From contig CAJUFO010000076.1 in NCBI GenBank assembly GCA_910585615.1, forward strand, positions 1 to 21,753: a stretch of 21,753 nt of DNA, given 5' to 3'. The stretch comes from an uncultured Acetatifactor sp. GTDB lineage: Bacteria; Bacillota; Clostridia; Lachnospirales; Lachnospiraceae. Numbering within the stretch: the stretch's first letter is position 1; every line of letters begins with the position of its first letter. The notes under the pieces are model-generated. The model worked only from the letters and a program-made list of their open reading frames with translations, was not told the DNA's origin and made no database searches. Positions 6,882 through 14,386 of this stretch are shown in pieces. Position numbers and translations under genes: made by a program.

Positions 6882-8459
6882 TCATCGGTCCAGATAATCC
6901 AGAGGGTTCACCTGTGTGCCGTTTATCAATATCTCAAAATGCAGATGGGGGCCGGTGCTGATGCCGGTGCTTCCGCTGAGGGCGATTCTGTCTCCCTGAT
7001 TCACGGTCTGTCCCGCGCTGACCAGTACCTTGCTCAGGTGCCCGTAGCGGGTCTGCCTGCCGTCCTCATGGTTGATATAGACTACATAGCCGTAGCCGCT
7101 TCCCCAGCCGGCCTTTGCCACCGTACCGCCGCAGGAGGCATACACGGGCGTGCCCGTGGGCGTAGCCCAGTCGATTCCCTTGTGGTATGAGCTGGCCCCT
7201 CTGGTAGGCGCGGACCGCCTTCCGAAGCCTGAGGTCTGGACGCCGCCGGAGATGGGCCTGATATAAGTGGGCGGAATCTTGGTCCCCCGCTCCACGATCT
7301 TCGGCACGGCTTCCATGACGATTTCCTGCTTGAGAATCTCACGGCCCACTTCCTTATCGTTCAGATACGACACATCGGCCACTACTTTTCGGTATCCCGC
7401 GGACGGCTTCTGGTGTACTACCGTCTGGTTCGTATACCAGTCGTCGTTCTCGATATAGACAATGTCCGCGTCGTATATCTCTTCATAATACTCCTCCTCC
7501 ACCCTGGCCACAGACAGCTCCGGCTCCGGCACTGTAATCAGCAGCTCCTGTCCTATCTGCAGCGTGGATGTCACATCCTCCAGAGCATCGTTCATCTCGA
7601 CGATGGTGTCCATGGGGATGTTCACCTTGATGGCAATCTCCGACAGGGTGTCCCCGGCCGCCACCTCGTACACGCTGGGGGTCTCCTGTTCCATGATCAC
7701 CAAATCGATGGCCTGCTCCAGGTCCGTCAGCTGGCTTACCGGAAGATAGGTCTCCACAATCTCTACGCTGTCCGCGAAGTCCATGGTCTGAATCCCCAGC
7801 TCATAATCCTCAAAGCTTTCCTTTTGGTCCGTCTCCTGCTCCCCCGTGATCTCCGCGAAGAGGCTCTGGACGCCGGCCTCCGTATTAGCCTGCCATACCT
7901 CGTCCTCCTGGCCTGCCGCTGCCACCACCTCTGCGGTCAGCATGCCGAACTCCCGGTTCTCGTCGTTCTTGAGCGCAATCGCAAACTTTCCGTCATTGCC
8001 ATATTTATCGATGGCCGCCTGGAGCAGCGTCCGCACATCTTCCATGCTGGAGAGATTGATGGTATACTCGTCCACCTTCAGGGTGTAAGAGCGGTGCAGG
8101 GTCTCTTGGACGCTGGCCCGCAGCGCATCCTCCATCCGTCTGGCCACATCCTCTTCCGTGTCCACTTCGCCCCAGAGAACCTGCTCTCCCACCACTACCA
8201 TATCCGCTTTCATGAACACAAGCTCATCGCTTTCTGAAGCAATTTTTTTCCTGGCCTGCAGCAGGAGCTCGTCAATCCTCTCCTTCTCCCCCAGGACCCC
8301 CACGTCCTGTCCGTTCACCTGGATATGGAAGAAATTCTCTCCCGTCTCTTCGAAGGGCGTATATCCCTTCAGGAAGAGCATCCCCGCCAGGAGGGTGCCC
8401 ACCGTAGCTTTAATATATGTAAATCTGTACTTTTTATGATTGACTTTGCTCTTTTTCAT
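6882..8459 (-). CDS. Membrane-anchored G5-LysM-M23 peptidoglycan endopeptidase
   Basis: 525 residues. A basic N-terminus and one hydrophobic segment (about 15-31, TYIKATVGTLLAGMLFL) act as signal anchor. A long extracytoplasmic region (about 40-255) precedes a LysM motif (262-310, YEVAAGDTLSEIAIKVNIPM...), a G5 domain (about 316-392) and a C-terminal M23 lysostaphin-type metallopeptidase domain (about 400-525). Zinc ligands are intact: His426 and Asp430 (HKGIDWA) and His507 in GPHLHFEI (His505 as catalytic partner). It should cut peptide crosslinks of peptidoglycan. The ribosome binding site is weak (GGAAGA about 11 bases before the ATG). It lies upstream of murA on the same strand, but murA has its own promoter. 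Similar architectures occur in cell separation and sporulation; the exact role is not visible. Confidence 0.93.
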   Translation of the reverse strand: MKKSKVNHKKYRFTYIKATVGTLLAGMLFLKGYTPFEETGENFFHIQVNGQDVGVLGEKERIDELLLQARKKIASESDELVFMKADMVVVGEQVLWGEVDTEEDVARRMEDALRASVQETLHRSYTLKVDEYTINLSSMEDVRTLLQAAIDKYGNDGKFAIALKNDENREFGMLTAEVVAAAGQEDEVWQANTEAGVQSLFAEITGEQETDQKESFEDYELGIQTMDFADSVEIVETYLPVSQLTDLEQAIDLVIMEQETPSVYEVAAGDTLSEIAIKVNIPMDTIVEMNDALEDVTSTLQIGQELLITVPEPELSVARVEEEYYEEIYDADIVYIENDDWYTNQTVVHQKPSAGYRKVVADVSYLNDKEVGREILKQEIVMEAVPKIVERGTKIPPTYIRPISGGVQTSGFGRRSAPTRGASSYHKGIDWATPTGTPVYASCGGTVAKAGWGSGYGYVVYINHEDGRQTRYGHLSKVLVSAGQTVNQGDRIALSGSTGISTGPHLHFEILINGTQVNPLDYLDR

Positions 8460-8596
8460 AGGTTTGACATTCTTCCAATTTCTGCTTGCGCGATTTTTTG
8501 TTTTTCTGTTTCGTACGGTCAGCTGCCCGTAAAGTTAGTTATCCCCCGGTTGCGCGAAATTATGCATTCCGAAAGGCGCGATCCTGCAGACGCCAC

Positions 8597-10171
8597 TCAG
8601 TCCGCGGGCCGGACCAGGCGAAAATTACCATTCTCTTTTATCACCCGGAACGCAAAGGGGAGCCTGTCCAGCTCCGAGGCATGCAGGAGATATACGCTGT
8701 CCTCCTCCTCTTTCATGTCGTCCACATCCACGAAGTGGTAGCGCTCTTCATAGGGACGCAGCGTTCTGCCTCCCGTGGCGAGGGTCTTCCCCTGGTAATA
8801 CGCGGCATCGATCCTGCAGGCATAATGCGTCAGTATCTCCGCCATGGAACAATTGTACTGCCAGTCCATATTTCCGGTGATGTACAGGGCCTGGCAGTCC
8901 TCCAAGGCATCCGCCTCCTCTACAATCTCCAGAAAATCTACATTAAAATACCTCCTGATGTCCTCCGCAAAAGATGTAAAGTAGGTTCCCAAAAACAGGA
9001 CAAAGCATATGCCGTAGGCCGCATAAACCCCCACCACGGCCCTGCGGCATCGCCGTGCCACCGCCGCAATGCCATATCCACACATAAAAATCAGCGGGAA
9101 GAATATGATGTTAATCCTGTTCACATTCACCTCAAAGGTAATCAGTCCCACCCATACGCCTGTCACAAGACCTCCCCATAGGGCCAGCATCCTGGTCTGC
9201 CGCGCCGCGTCCCTCTCCGTGAACAAATCCCGAGTGAACAGGACCATCCCCAGCAGCATAAAGGGAATGGAGATATGGTACATTGGCCCAAAGGCAGGGA
9301 GCGCGTTGTACAGAAGGCCTGGCGTCTGCAGGATGCAGGTCTTTACCATGGCCAGGAAATTGCGGCACATCTGCCCGAAGGAAAAATTCAGGAACAATAT
9401 ATCGTTGCTCCTGATGCTCTCCGGAAAATAGCTCATGGTGAACAGCGGCGTCTCTATGGTGGAAGCTCCAAAGAAATTGATTGCAAGCACCAGTATCTCC
9501 GGCAGGGCCACAAGCAGGAAGACAAGGACGCACAGCAAAACCTCCCGCACCCGAAGCTGCTTCTTCCAAAGGCACCAGCCTGCATACACCACCAGGAAGG
9601 GCGTCACAGAATACGCGGCGACCCCATAGCAATAAAAGGTCAGGCCAAAAAAGACCATGGAGAGGTAGAGATATCCTCGCCTTTTCAGGCCCAGCAGCAA
9701 CAGCCACACAGCCAGCAGAAAGACATGCGGGAGCAGATTGCAGTCCAGGGACCAGCGGCTCTGCATAAAATGCCAGGGGTTGACTGCCGCCAACAGCATG
9801 ACTCCCAGCGCCATCCGCGCCGAAAACAACTGTCGGCCCACCAGGTACACCAGCGCGACAGAACCGCAGCTGGCCAAAAGCATGGGCAGCCTCACGGAAA
9901 AGGTGGAAAAGCCAAACAGTCTGATAAAAGGAACCATGCAATAGGACAGCAATACGCTCATCTGTCCGTACTTCCAAGCAGTGAAATGCACCGGCAGCCG
10001 TATGCCGAACCGATCCGTGCCGTACTGGGCCAGCGCCCAGGCATCCACCCCGGCCATAGCCTCGTCCTGGTTCACCCCGGCAGGCACAGACACGAATCCG
10101 ATGCACCGGACAACAAACGCCGCCACGAATATCGCCCAAAAAACAAGGCGTTCCCTCTTCTTATTTTCCAT
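8597..10171 (-). CDS. GT-C family membrane glycosyltransferase (ArnT/PMT-like)
   Basis: 524 residues with about 11-13 hydrophobic segments. After the first span comes PAGVNQDEAMAGVDAWALA, placing Asp36-Glu37 in the first extracytoplasmic loop, the acidic motif of the GT-C (PMT_2/GT39/ArnT) enzymes that take sugars from polyprenyl phosphate donors. A C-terminal soluble region follows the last span (about 405-524). It should glycosylate a surface lipid, polymer or protein. Its ATG overlaps the stop of the upstream membrane protein by one base (TGATG), so the two are translationally coupled and probably work together. Donor and acceptor cannot be read from the sequence. Confidence 0.87.
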   Translation of the reverse strand: MENKKRERLVFWAIFVAAFVVRCIGFVSVPAGVNQDEAMAGVDAWALAQYGTDRFGIRLPVHFTAWKYGQMSVLLSYCMVPFIRLFGFSTFSVRLPMLLASCGSVALVYLVGRQLFSARMALGVMLLAAVNPWHFMQSRWSLDCNLLPHVFLLAVWLLLLGLKRRGYLYLSMVFFGLTFYCYGVAAYSVTPFLVVYAGWCLWKKQLRVREVLLCVLVFLLVALPEILVLAINFFGASTIETPLFTMSYFPESIRSNDILFLNFSFGQMCRNFLAMVKTCILQTPGLLYNALPAFGPMYHISIPFMLLGMVLFTRDLFTERDAARQTRMLALWGGLVTGVWVGLITFEVNVNRINIIFFPLIFMCGYGIAAVARRCRRAVVGVYAAYGICFVLFLGTYFTSFAEDIRRYFNVDFLEIVEEADALEDCQALYITGNMDWQYNCSMAEILTHYACRIDAAYYQGKTLATGGRTLRPYEERYHFVDVDDMKEEEDSVYLLHASELDRLPFAFRVIKENGNFRLVRPAD

Positions 10172-11421
10172 CAGAATACACTCATATTATTCCCTTCATA
10201 TAGATAGACGAAAAATCCAATGCCACAGCACAAATGGCAGACGAACAGAAAGAATTCCGGTGCCACGAACAGCTTGTAGATCCATGGCCTCCAGCCCATG
10301 AGGTTCTTCAGCATCTGCATGGCGCAGACCACGAACACGAAGAAGAGGCCATGCATATATCCCCATGAGAAATTCATGTGCGCCATCCGAAATCCCTTTT
10401 CATATAGGAAAAGATATTCCAGAAAACCTGTCAGCAGCAGCAGCCATGCCAGACGAAATTCCGTGTTCTTCTTTATCTCCCTGAAATTCAGGGCCAGCAC
10501 GCAAAACGGGAACAGCAGCGCCAGCATTACGCTCAGCGGAATGTTGAAAGAATGCAGCTGCCAGGCCTTCCCCATCCCGATACCGATGCCCGTCTCCTCC
10601 CCCAGCGCATTCTCTCCCACGAACACGCCAAAGAACTGAGACAGCAAGAGAAATCCCGCAGGCAGGAAGCAGCAGCCGAACCGCAGCGTATTTTTCCAGT
10701 TCCTGAATTTAGAAGCGATCAATCGGTACAAAAGCACGCATCCCGCCACCGGGAGCTGGACAAACGCGAAGCTGGGCTTCGTGAAAGCTGCCAGGAAACT
10801 GAACGCCGCCAGCAGAACCGCCTTCTTCATCGGCAGCCCGGCTTCATAGACTTCCAGGAGCTCTGCCGTCCAGAAGAAGCACAGGATGGTAAAAGGGCGC
10901 ACCGCCAGATAAGTGGCATTCCAATAAGGGTTTGCCGTCAGGATCCCGGCGCAGCGGTAAATATAGTCATAGCCGAATATGGCATACCCTCTGGGGCCAT
11001 AGAACATAGATACGAAAAACAGCGAGAAGACGAAAAAGTTCACCGCCGCATCCCACAGGAAGCTCCATGGGACCAGATGCTTCCCGGCATATTCCTTCAG
11101 CTTCCTCCCTAAAAAGCATTTCAGGGCAATGACGCCTGCCGAGTTCAGCAGCATGGTGGAAAAAGCCACTGCCGCCGCCGGCGTGGCCACCGGCAGCCAG
11201 AGCCTCGACAGCCAGAAGAAAAATCTGTACGGAAATTCGTATCCGCTCTCCAGCCCCATGGTCTCCTGGATATAGGCCTTCATGTCGGAGACATACATGC
11301 CCTGATACTCTATGGCCTGCCTGTAAAAAAGCGTAAAGGTCAATCCGGAATACAATAGCAGCAGTATTCCGAACACGCAATAATCGGCAATCCTCTGTCT
11401 GTCTATTGACCTGTTCTTCAT
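10171..11421 (-). CDS. Polytopic membrane protein paired with a GT-C glycosyltransferase
   Basis: 416 residues, about 10-11 hydrophobic segments. The start is taken at the ATG at 11421, 7 bases after the flavin reductase stop; a longer open frame to 11613 is just the antisense-free overlap with that gene. After the first span it reads YQGMYVSDMKAYIQETMGLE, with an acidic residue (Asp) in the first outer loop, as in GT-C proteins, and aromatic-rich loops (SGYEFPYRFFFWLSRLW). I do not recognise a named family. The one-base stop/start overlap with the following glycosyltransferase suggests a partner or second glycosyltransferase in the same surface-sugar pathway. Confidence 0.78.
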   Translation of the reverse strand: MKNRSIDRQRIADYCVFGILLLLYSGLTFTLFYRQAIEYQGMYVSDMKAYIQETMGLESGYEFPYRFFFWLSRLWLPVATPAAAVAFSTMLLNSAGVIALKCFLGRKLKEYAGKHLVPWSFLWDAAVNFFVFSLFFVSMFYGPRGYAIFGYDYIYRCAGILTANPYWNATYLAVRPFTILCFFWTAELLEVYEAGLPMKKAVLLAAFSFLAAFTKPSFAFVQLPVAGCVLLYRLIASKFRNWKNTLRFGCCFLPAGFLLLSQFFGVFVGENALGEETGIGIGMGKAWQLHSFNIPLSVMLALLFPFCVLALNFREIKKNTEFRLAWLLLLTGFLEYLFLYEKGFRMAHMNFSWGYMHGLFFVFVVCAMQMLKNLMGWRPWIYKLFVAPEFFLFVCHLCCGIGFFVYLYEGNNMSVF

Positions 11422-11428
11422 CGATATA

Positions 11429-11998
11429 TCACTTTCCGTTTTTCCGTACGCTGTATCCGAAGGTGCCGACCGCCTCCCCGCAGGTGTAGTAGACCCCATG
11501 TGAATAGACGATGGGATCTGCCTGTTCCAGATGGAATTTGTGTTTTTCATCCATATATTTTCCATCGGCATGGACTGCCACCACATCTGCCAGGAACATA
11601 TGGTGGGAGCCAAGGGGCGTAATCCTTCGGACCCTGCATTCTATGTTGACCGGGCTCTCTCCAATCATCGGAGCCCTGACGCTCCCCGCCGGCAGCGCCG
11701 TCAGTCCCAGCTCTTTGAATTTATCCACATCCCTGCCGCTCTTCACTCCACAATAATCCGTGGCGAAAGCAAGCTTTTTGGTGGTCAGGTTGATGACGAA
11801 CTCCCCCGTCTCCCGCAGGATTCGGAAAGAGTGCCTCTCCGGGCGGACCGATATGCTGACCATGGGCGGATTGGTGCAGACCGTGCCCGCCCAGGCGATT
11901 GTGATGATATTGTATCTTCCGTCCGCATCCGCCATGCTCACCATGACGGCCGGCAGGGGATAAAGCATGTTCCCCGGTTTCCAAATTTCCTTTGCCAT
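11429..11998 (-). CDS. Flavin reductase-like FMN-binding protein
   Basis: 189 residues of the flavin reductase-like split-barrel family, which binds FMN and reduces flavin with NAD(P)H or acts as a small electron carrier (flavoredoxin type). Typical features are MLYPLPAVMVSMAD near the N-terminus, TIAWAGTVCTNPPMVSISVR (33-52), HSFRILRETGEFVINL (56-71) and SHHMFLADVVAV (131-142). Cys41 and Cys83 (YCG) could be redox-active. GTAGGAAAAT precedes the ATG. It lies 21 bases after the coiled-coil gene and 7 bases before the membrane protein gene, so probably co-transcribed, though no obvious functional link to the neighbours is seen. Confidence 0.9.
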   Translation of the reverse strand: MAKEIWKPGNMLYPLPAVMVSMADADGRYNIITIAWAGTVCTNPPMVSISVRPERHSFRILRETGEFVINLTTKKLAFATDYCGVKSGRDVDKFKELGLTALPAGSVRAPMIGESPVNIECRVRRITPLGSHHMFLADVVAVHADGKYMDEKHKFHLEQADPIVYSHGVYYTCGEAVGTFGYSVRKNGK

Positions 11999-12019
11999 AT
12001 TTTCCTACCTGTCGGCCAA

Positions 12020-12817
12020 TCAAAACGGAAGCACATGAAGCCCGCTCAGCACCTGGAACAGTACGCCTATGAGGGAGACTACCACCGCGGCCACGGATGC
12101 GCCCAGCACAACGCCAAGCTTTCCCTTAATGGATGCCACTTCCTCCTTTGCCTCAGACAGGGCATCGCCCTGCTTCCCGCTCTCCTCCACCAGTACCGCC
12201 TGTACGTTGCGGTATACCTTCACGCACTCCCTGTGCACGTTCTCCTCCACCAGTTCAAGCCTCTCTGTCAGACCGCCGCTGGCCTGGGCCTCCAATTGGC
12301 CACAGAGCTGGTCTATCTTCTCTCCCACGGAAGCGGTCATCGCCTCTGTCTGGCCCGACAGCGCTCCCAGCCTTTCTTCCACCAGCCCTGCAAGAGCCTG
12401 TGTCTGGTCAGAAACAGCCGCCAGCCGGCTCTCTGTAGCGGCGGACTGGGTCTCCAGCTTCTCTCCCATGTACCCGGCCAAGTCATTCACTTTTCCTGCC
12501 ACGGACCTTTCTATCCCGTCCAGCCGCTCCTGCTGCTGCTCTATCAGCTTCCCCAGCCCCTCTACGCTCTGCCGCAGGGCCTCTGTCCTGGCCGAACCTT
12601 CTTCCACCGCACGGGCCATCTCGCTTTTCTCCGACTTCATGCCGGACAGCTTTGCGGCTCCGTCATCTATGAGCTTCTGCAGCTTCGCCAGACATTCGTT
12701 GTATTCCGCTATCTGGTTCTTCAATTTGTTCAGCTCTTCCACATCCGCAGCAGTGTTCGCCTTGATAATCTCCTGCGCCGTCAGCTTCTGCGCCAGCTTG
12801 TCCATAAACATATCCAT
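12020..12817 (-). CDS. Tail-anchored coiled-coil membrane protein
   Basis: 265 residues from the ATG at 12817, with GGAG about 6 bases upstream. In-frame codons continue to 12991 but overlap the relQ end and lack a binding site. The N-terminus (MDMFMDKLAQKLTAQEIIKANTAADVEELN, shown in two parts: residues 1-15 and 16-30) begins a long heptad-rich coiled coil (about 20-225) dominated by Glu, Leu, Gln and Ala. A single C-terminal hydrophobic span (about 233-258) precedes a five-residue tail, which suggests a tail anchor with the coil in the cytoplasm. I recall similar N-termini in other Lachnospiraceae proteins, but no function is known to me. It lies 86 bases after relQ. Confidence 0.82.
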   Translation of the reverse strand: MDMFMDKLAQKLTAQEIIKANTAADVEELNKLKNQIAEYNECLAKLQKLIDDGAAKLSGMKSEKSEMARAVEEGSARTEALRQSVEGLGKLIEQQQERLDGIERSVAGKVNDLAGYMGEKLETQSAATESRLAAVSDQTQALAGLVEERLGALSGQTEAMTASVGEKIDQLCGQLEAQASGGLTERLELVEENVHRECVKVYRNVQAVLVEESGKQGDALSEAKEEVASIKGKLGVVLGASVAAVVVSLIGVLFQVLSGLHVLPF

Positions 12818-12903
12818 CTGTTCTCCTCCTGACCTGTCCGCAGCTTCCGCAGACAGTTGTACCTTCTCTCTTTCATCCCGGCTATTCTCTACCTTCTTAC
12901 AGC

Positions 12904-13548
12904 CTATCTCCCGTGTTCTCTGGTGATGGCCAGAATCTCCTCGTTCAGCTTCAGCATCCGGATGTCCAGATCCGACACCATCCTGGCGCACTCCACCAGC
13001 TCGTTCTTGATGTTTTCCGGCACGTCCCCCTCGAACTTATAGTGAATCTTGTGCTCCAGGCTGGCCCAGAAATCCATGGCTACCGTCCTAATCTGGATTT
13101 CCACCTTCGTATCCACTGTCCGGTCCGACAGATATACCGGCACCGTCACAATCATATGATAGCTTTTGTACCCGCTGGCTTTCGGGAAAGTGATGTAATC
13201 CTTTACCCCTATGACCTTGATGTCCCGCTGCTCGCTGATCATGTCCACGATGCGGTAGATGTCGGAGGTAAAGGAACAGATGATGCGGATGCCCGCTATG
13301 TCGTTCACATATTTCACCATGTTGTCAATGGTGGATTCATGCCCGTCCCGCTTCAGCTTTTTCACGATGCTCTCCGGAGTCTTGATGCGGGCCTTGATAT
13401 GTTCGATGGGATTGTAGCGATGGACATGCTGGAACTCGTCGTTGAGTATCTCCATCTTGGTCTCCATCATCTTCAGCGCGGCATTGTAAATCAGAGTCAC
13501 TTCTTTCCAGCTGTCAACTCCGTCTCCATTGTCTTCCTTCAATTCCAT
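12904..13548 (-). CDS. relQ: RelQ-type small alarmone synthetase
   Basis: A GTP pyrophosphokinase that makes (p)ppGpp from ATP and GDP/GTP; monofunctional, with a RelA/SpoT synthetase domain but no HD hydrolase, TGS or ACT domain. 214 residues, the normal length of RelQ/YjbM. The start at 13548 is fixed by AAGGAGTGGAC ahead of the ATG; upstream codons run through the direct repeats. Motifs: RIKTPESIVKKLKRDG (54-69), DIAGIRI (83-89, metal-binding Asp83), KDYITFPKASGYKSYH (116-131), and EIQIRTVAMDFWASLEH (150-166, catalytic Glu150). Acts in the cytoplasm in stress and envelope-stress responses. Possible extended -10 boxes lie in the repeats upstream. Confidence 0.92.
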   Translation of the reverse strand: MELKEDNGDGVDSWKEVTLIYNAALKMMETKMEILNDEFQHVHRYNPIEHIKARIKTPESIVKKLKRDGHESTIDNMVKYVNDIAGIRIICSFTSDIYRIVDMISEQRDIKVIGVKDYITFPKASGYKSYHMIVTVPVYLSDRTVDTKVEIQIRTVAMDFWASLEHKIHYKFEGDVPENIKNELVECARMVSDLDIRMLKLNEEILAITREHGR

Positions 13549-13632
13549 GTCCACTCCTTTTTCCGGGTCTGTTTCTTCCGTCACATGTCTCGCATACCAG
13601 GTCTGCAGCCTCCCATGTCGTTCGCCACTGTC

Positions 13633-13667
13633 CGGCCGTTTCCTGCCACAATTAAGGATAGTATACC
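13633..13667. repeat. 35-bp direct repeat, copy 1
   Basis: Identical over 35 bases to 13702-13736; it begins CGGCCGTTTCCTG and ends GGATAGTATACC. The two copies are separated by 34 bases of unrelated sequence. On the minus strand it contains TATACT, a -10-like hexamer, but this copy is preceded by GGG and has no clear -35 box. Confidence 0.9.
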
Positions 13668-13701
13668 CTGAGCACAGGTCGCTCACGGTAAGATGGCCAT
13701 T

Positions 13702-13736
13702 CGGCCGTTTCCTGCCACAATTAAGGATAGTATACC
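13702..13736. repeat. 35-bp direct repeat, copy 2
   Basis: Exact second copy of the repeat at 13633-13667, starting 69 bases later. It lies about 155-190 bases upstream of the relQ start on the minus strand and carries a TGG-TATACT extended -10 box at its edge. Confidence 0.9.
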
Positions 13737-13757
13737 ATAGATTCCAATACAAATATA
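13729..13757 (-). promoter_or_regulatory. Candidate relQ promoter inside repeat copy 2
   Basis: On the minus strand TGG-TATACT (13737-13729) is an extended -10 box; the hexamer 17 bases upstream (TATATT, 13757-13752) is a poor -35. Transcription would begin near 13722 and give a leader of about 175 bases that crosses the first repeat copy. Confidence 0.4.
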
Positions 13758-13968
13758 TATGATTCACAAAAAATTTATCCTTTTTTCAAAAACTGTCCAT
13801 CCGGCCGACAAATGCCGTACCTTTCATATATATGGCCATTCCCTCAAAAATATGCCGCGAAATATATGGTTGCTTTTAAACCGGAAATCAATTACCATAA
13901 TTACCATAGAGGCATCCCGCGGCAGGACTGCCGGACAGGGAGATCCTACATATGGAAAGGGGAATAAG

Positions 13969-14235
13969 ATGTTTCGTTTATGGGCAAGGACTTTCAAGGA
14001 CAACCACATGCTGCAGGATACCTGCATCGCGGACGGCAGCGCGGATACCCGCACCCACAAGGTCTTCCGGGCGCTGGACGAGGTGTGCTATCAGTTCGAC
14101 CTCTCCAGGCCGATCTGGCTGGACAAGACCATAGCGGATTTCAAGCGCCTGGGCAAGGCCAGGTTCACCCAGGACAATTTCGTGGACGGCGTGGATTTCG
14201 ATTATCTGGAAATCCAGGTGATCGAGGAAGATTGA
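13969..14235 (+). CDS. Small conserved-looking protein, unknown function
   Basis: 88 residues starting at the ATG at 13969, with AAAGGGG about 7 bases upstream; longer in-frame codons to 13759 cross AT-rich non-coding DNA and are rejected. It is soluble, acidic, and has no membrane span or Cys-metal motif. Notable stretches are MFRLWARTFKDNHMLQD, THKVFRALDEVCYQFDLSRP and FVDGVDFDYLEIQVIEED. I recall similar short proteins in Lachnospiraceae genomes without an assigned function. The density of aromatic and acidic residues and the regular codon use argue for a real gene. A perfect promoter for the next gene begins 2 bases after its stop codon. Confidence 0.78.
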   Translation: MFRLWARTFKDNHMLQDTCIADGSADTRTHKVFRALDEVCYQFDLSRPIWLDKTIADFKRLGKARFTQDNFVDGVDFDYLEIQVIEED

Positions 14236-14237
14236 GG

Positions 14238-14265
14238 TTGACATTTCTCCCTGACTGAGTATAAT
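14238..14265 (+). promoter_or_regulatory. Consensus sigma-A promoter of the hemolysin III gene
   Basis: TTGACA (14238-14243), a 16-base spacer and TATAAT (14260-14265): both hexamers match the consensus in all six positions. Predicted transcription start is near 14272, giving a leader of about 115 bases before the ATG at 14387. Confidence 0.85.
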
Positions 14266-14289
14266 ATGATATATCAAGATATGGTTTTG

Positions 14290-14331
14290 AAAACTATGTT
14301 ATAGATTTCCAATAATCTTATCATAGTTTTT
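14290..14331 (+). promoter_or_regulatory. Leader hairpin, possible attenuator
   Basis: AAAACTATG (14290-14298) pairs perfectly with CATAGTTTT (14322-14330). Inside, AGATT (14303-14307) pairs with AATCT (14314-14318) across a 4x3 internal loop, with apical loop TCCAAT. A short T-run (14327-14331) overlaps the 3' arm. It lies between the promoter and the ribosome binding site of the hemolysin III gene, so it is a candidate transcription attenuator or RNA regulator; it could also end read-through from the small gene upstream. Confidence 0.5.
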
Positions 14332-14386
14332 GCATCTATGGCAGATAATATTTATATCCGTAAAAACGAAGTCAGGAGGTATCCAT

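Larger units (their letters stand above)
13549..13968. other. Divergent intergenic region of 420 bases
   Basis: It separates relQ (minus) from the 88-residue protein gene (plus). It holds two exact 35-bp direct repeats, a probable extended -10 promoter for relQ and, from about 13740 to 13920, an AT-rich stretch rich in ATATAT runs. A weak plus-strand promoter (TTGCTT at 13870, 17-base spacer, TACCAT at 13893) could serve the small gene. I see no credible protein-coding gene in it. Confidence 0.7.

Noticed and set aside
5980..6897. Long plus-strand open frame opposite murA (305 codons)
   Set aside because: It is antisense to a complete murA with intact motifs and a strong ribosome binding site; the composition (many His, Arg, Gly, Leu) is typical of the reverse strand of a GC-rich gene.
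12818..12991. N-terminal extension of the coiled-coil protein
   Set aside because: It would overlap relQ and has no ribosome binding site, whereas the ATG at 12817 has GGAG at good distance.
13633..13736. CRISPR array (35-bp repeat, 34-bp spacer, repeat)
   Set aside because: Only two copies, no cas genes in the window, no typical terminal motif or internal palindrome of known repeat families. Reported as direct repeats instead.
13549..13767. N-terminal extension of RelQ
   Set aside because: The extension translates the two direct repeats (YTILNCGRKRP twice) and lacks a ribosome binding site; AAGGAG fixes the start at 13548.
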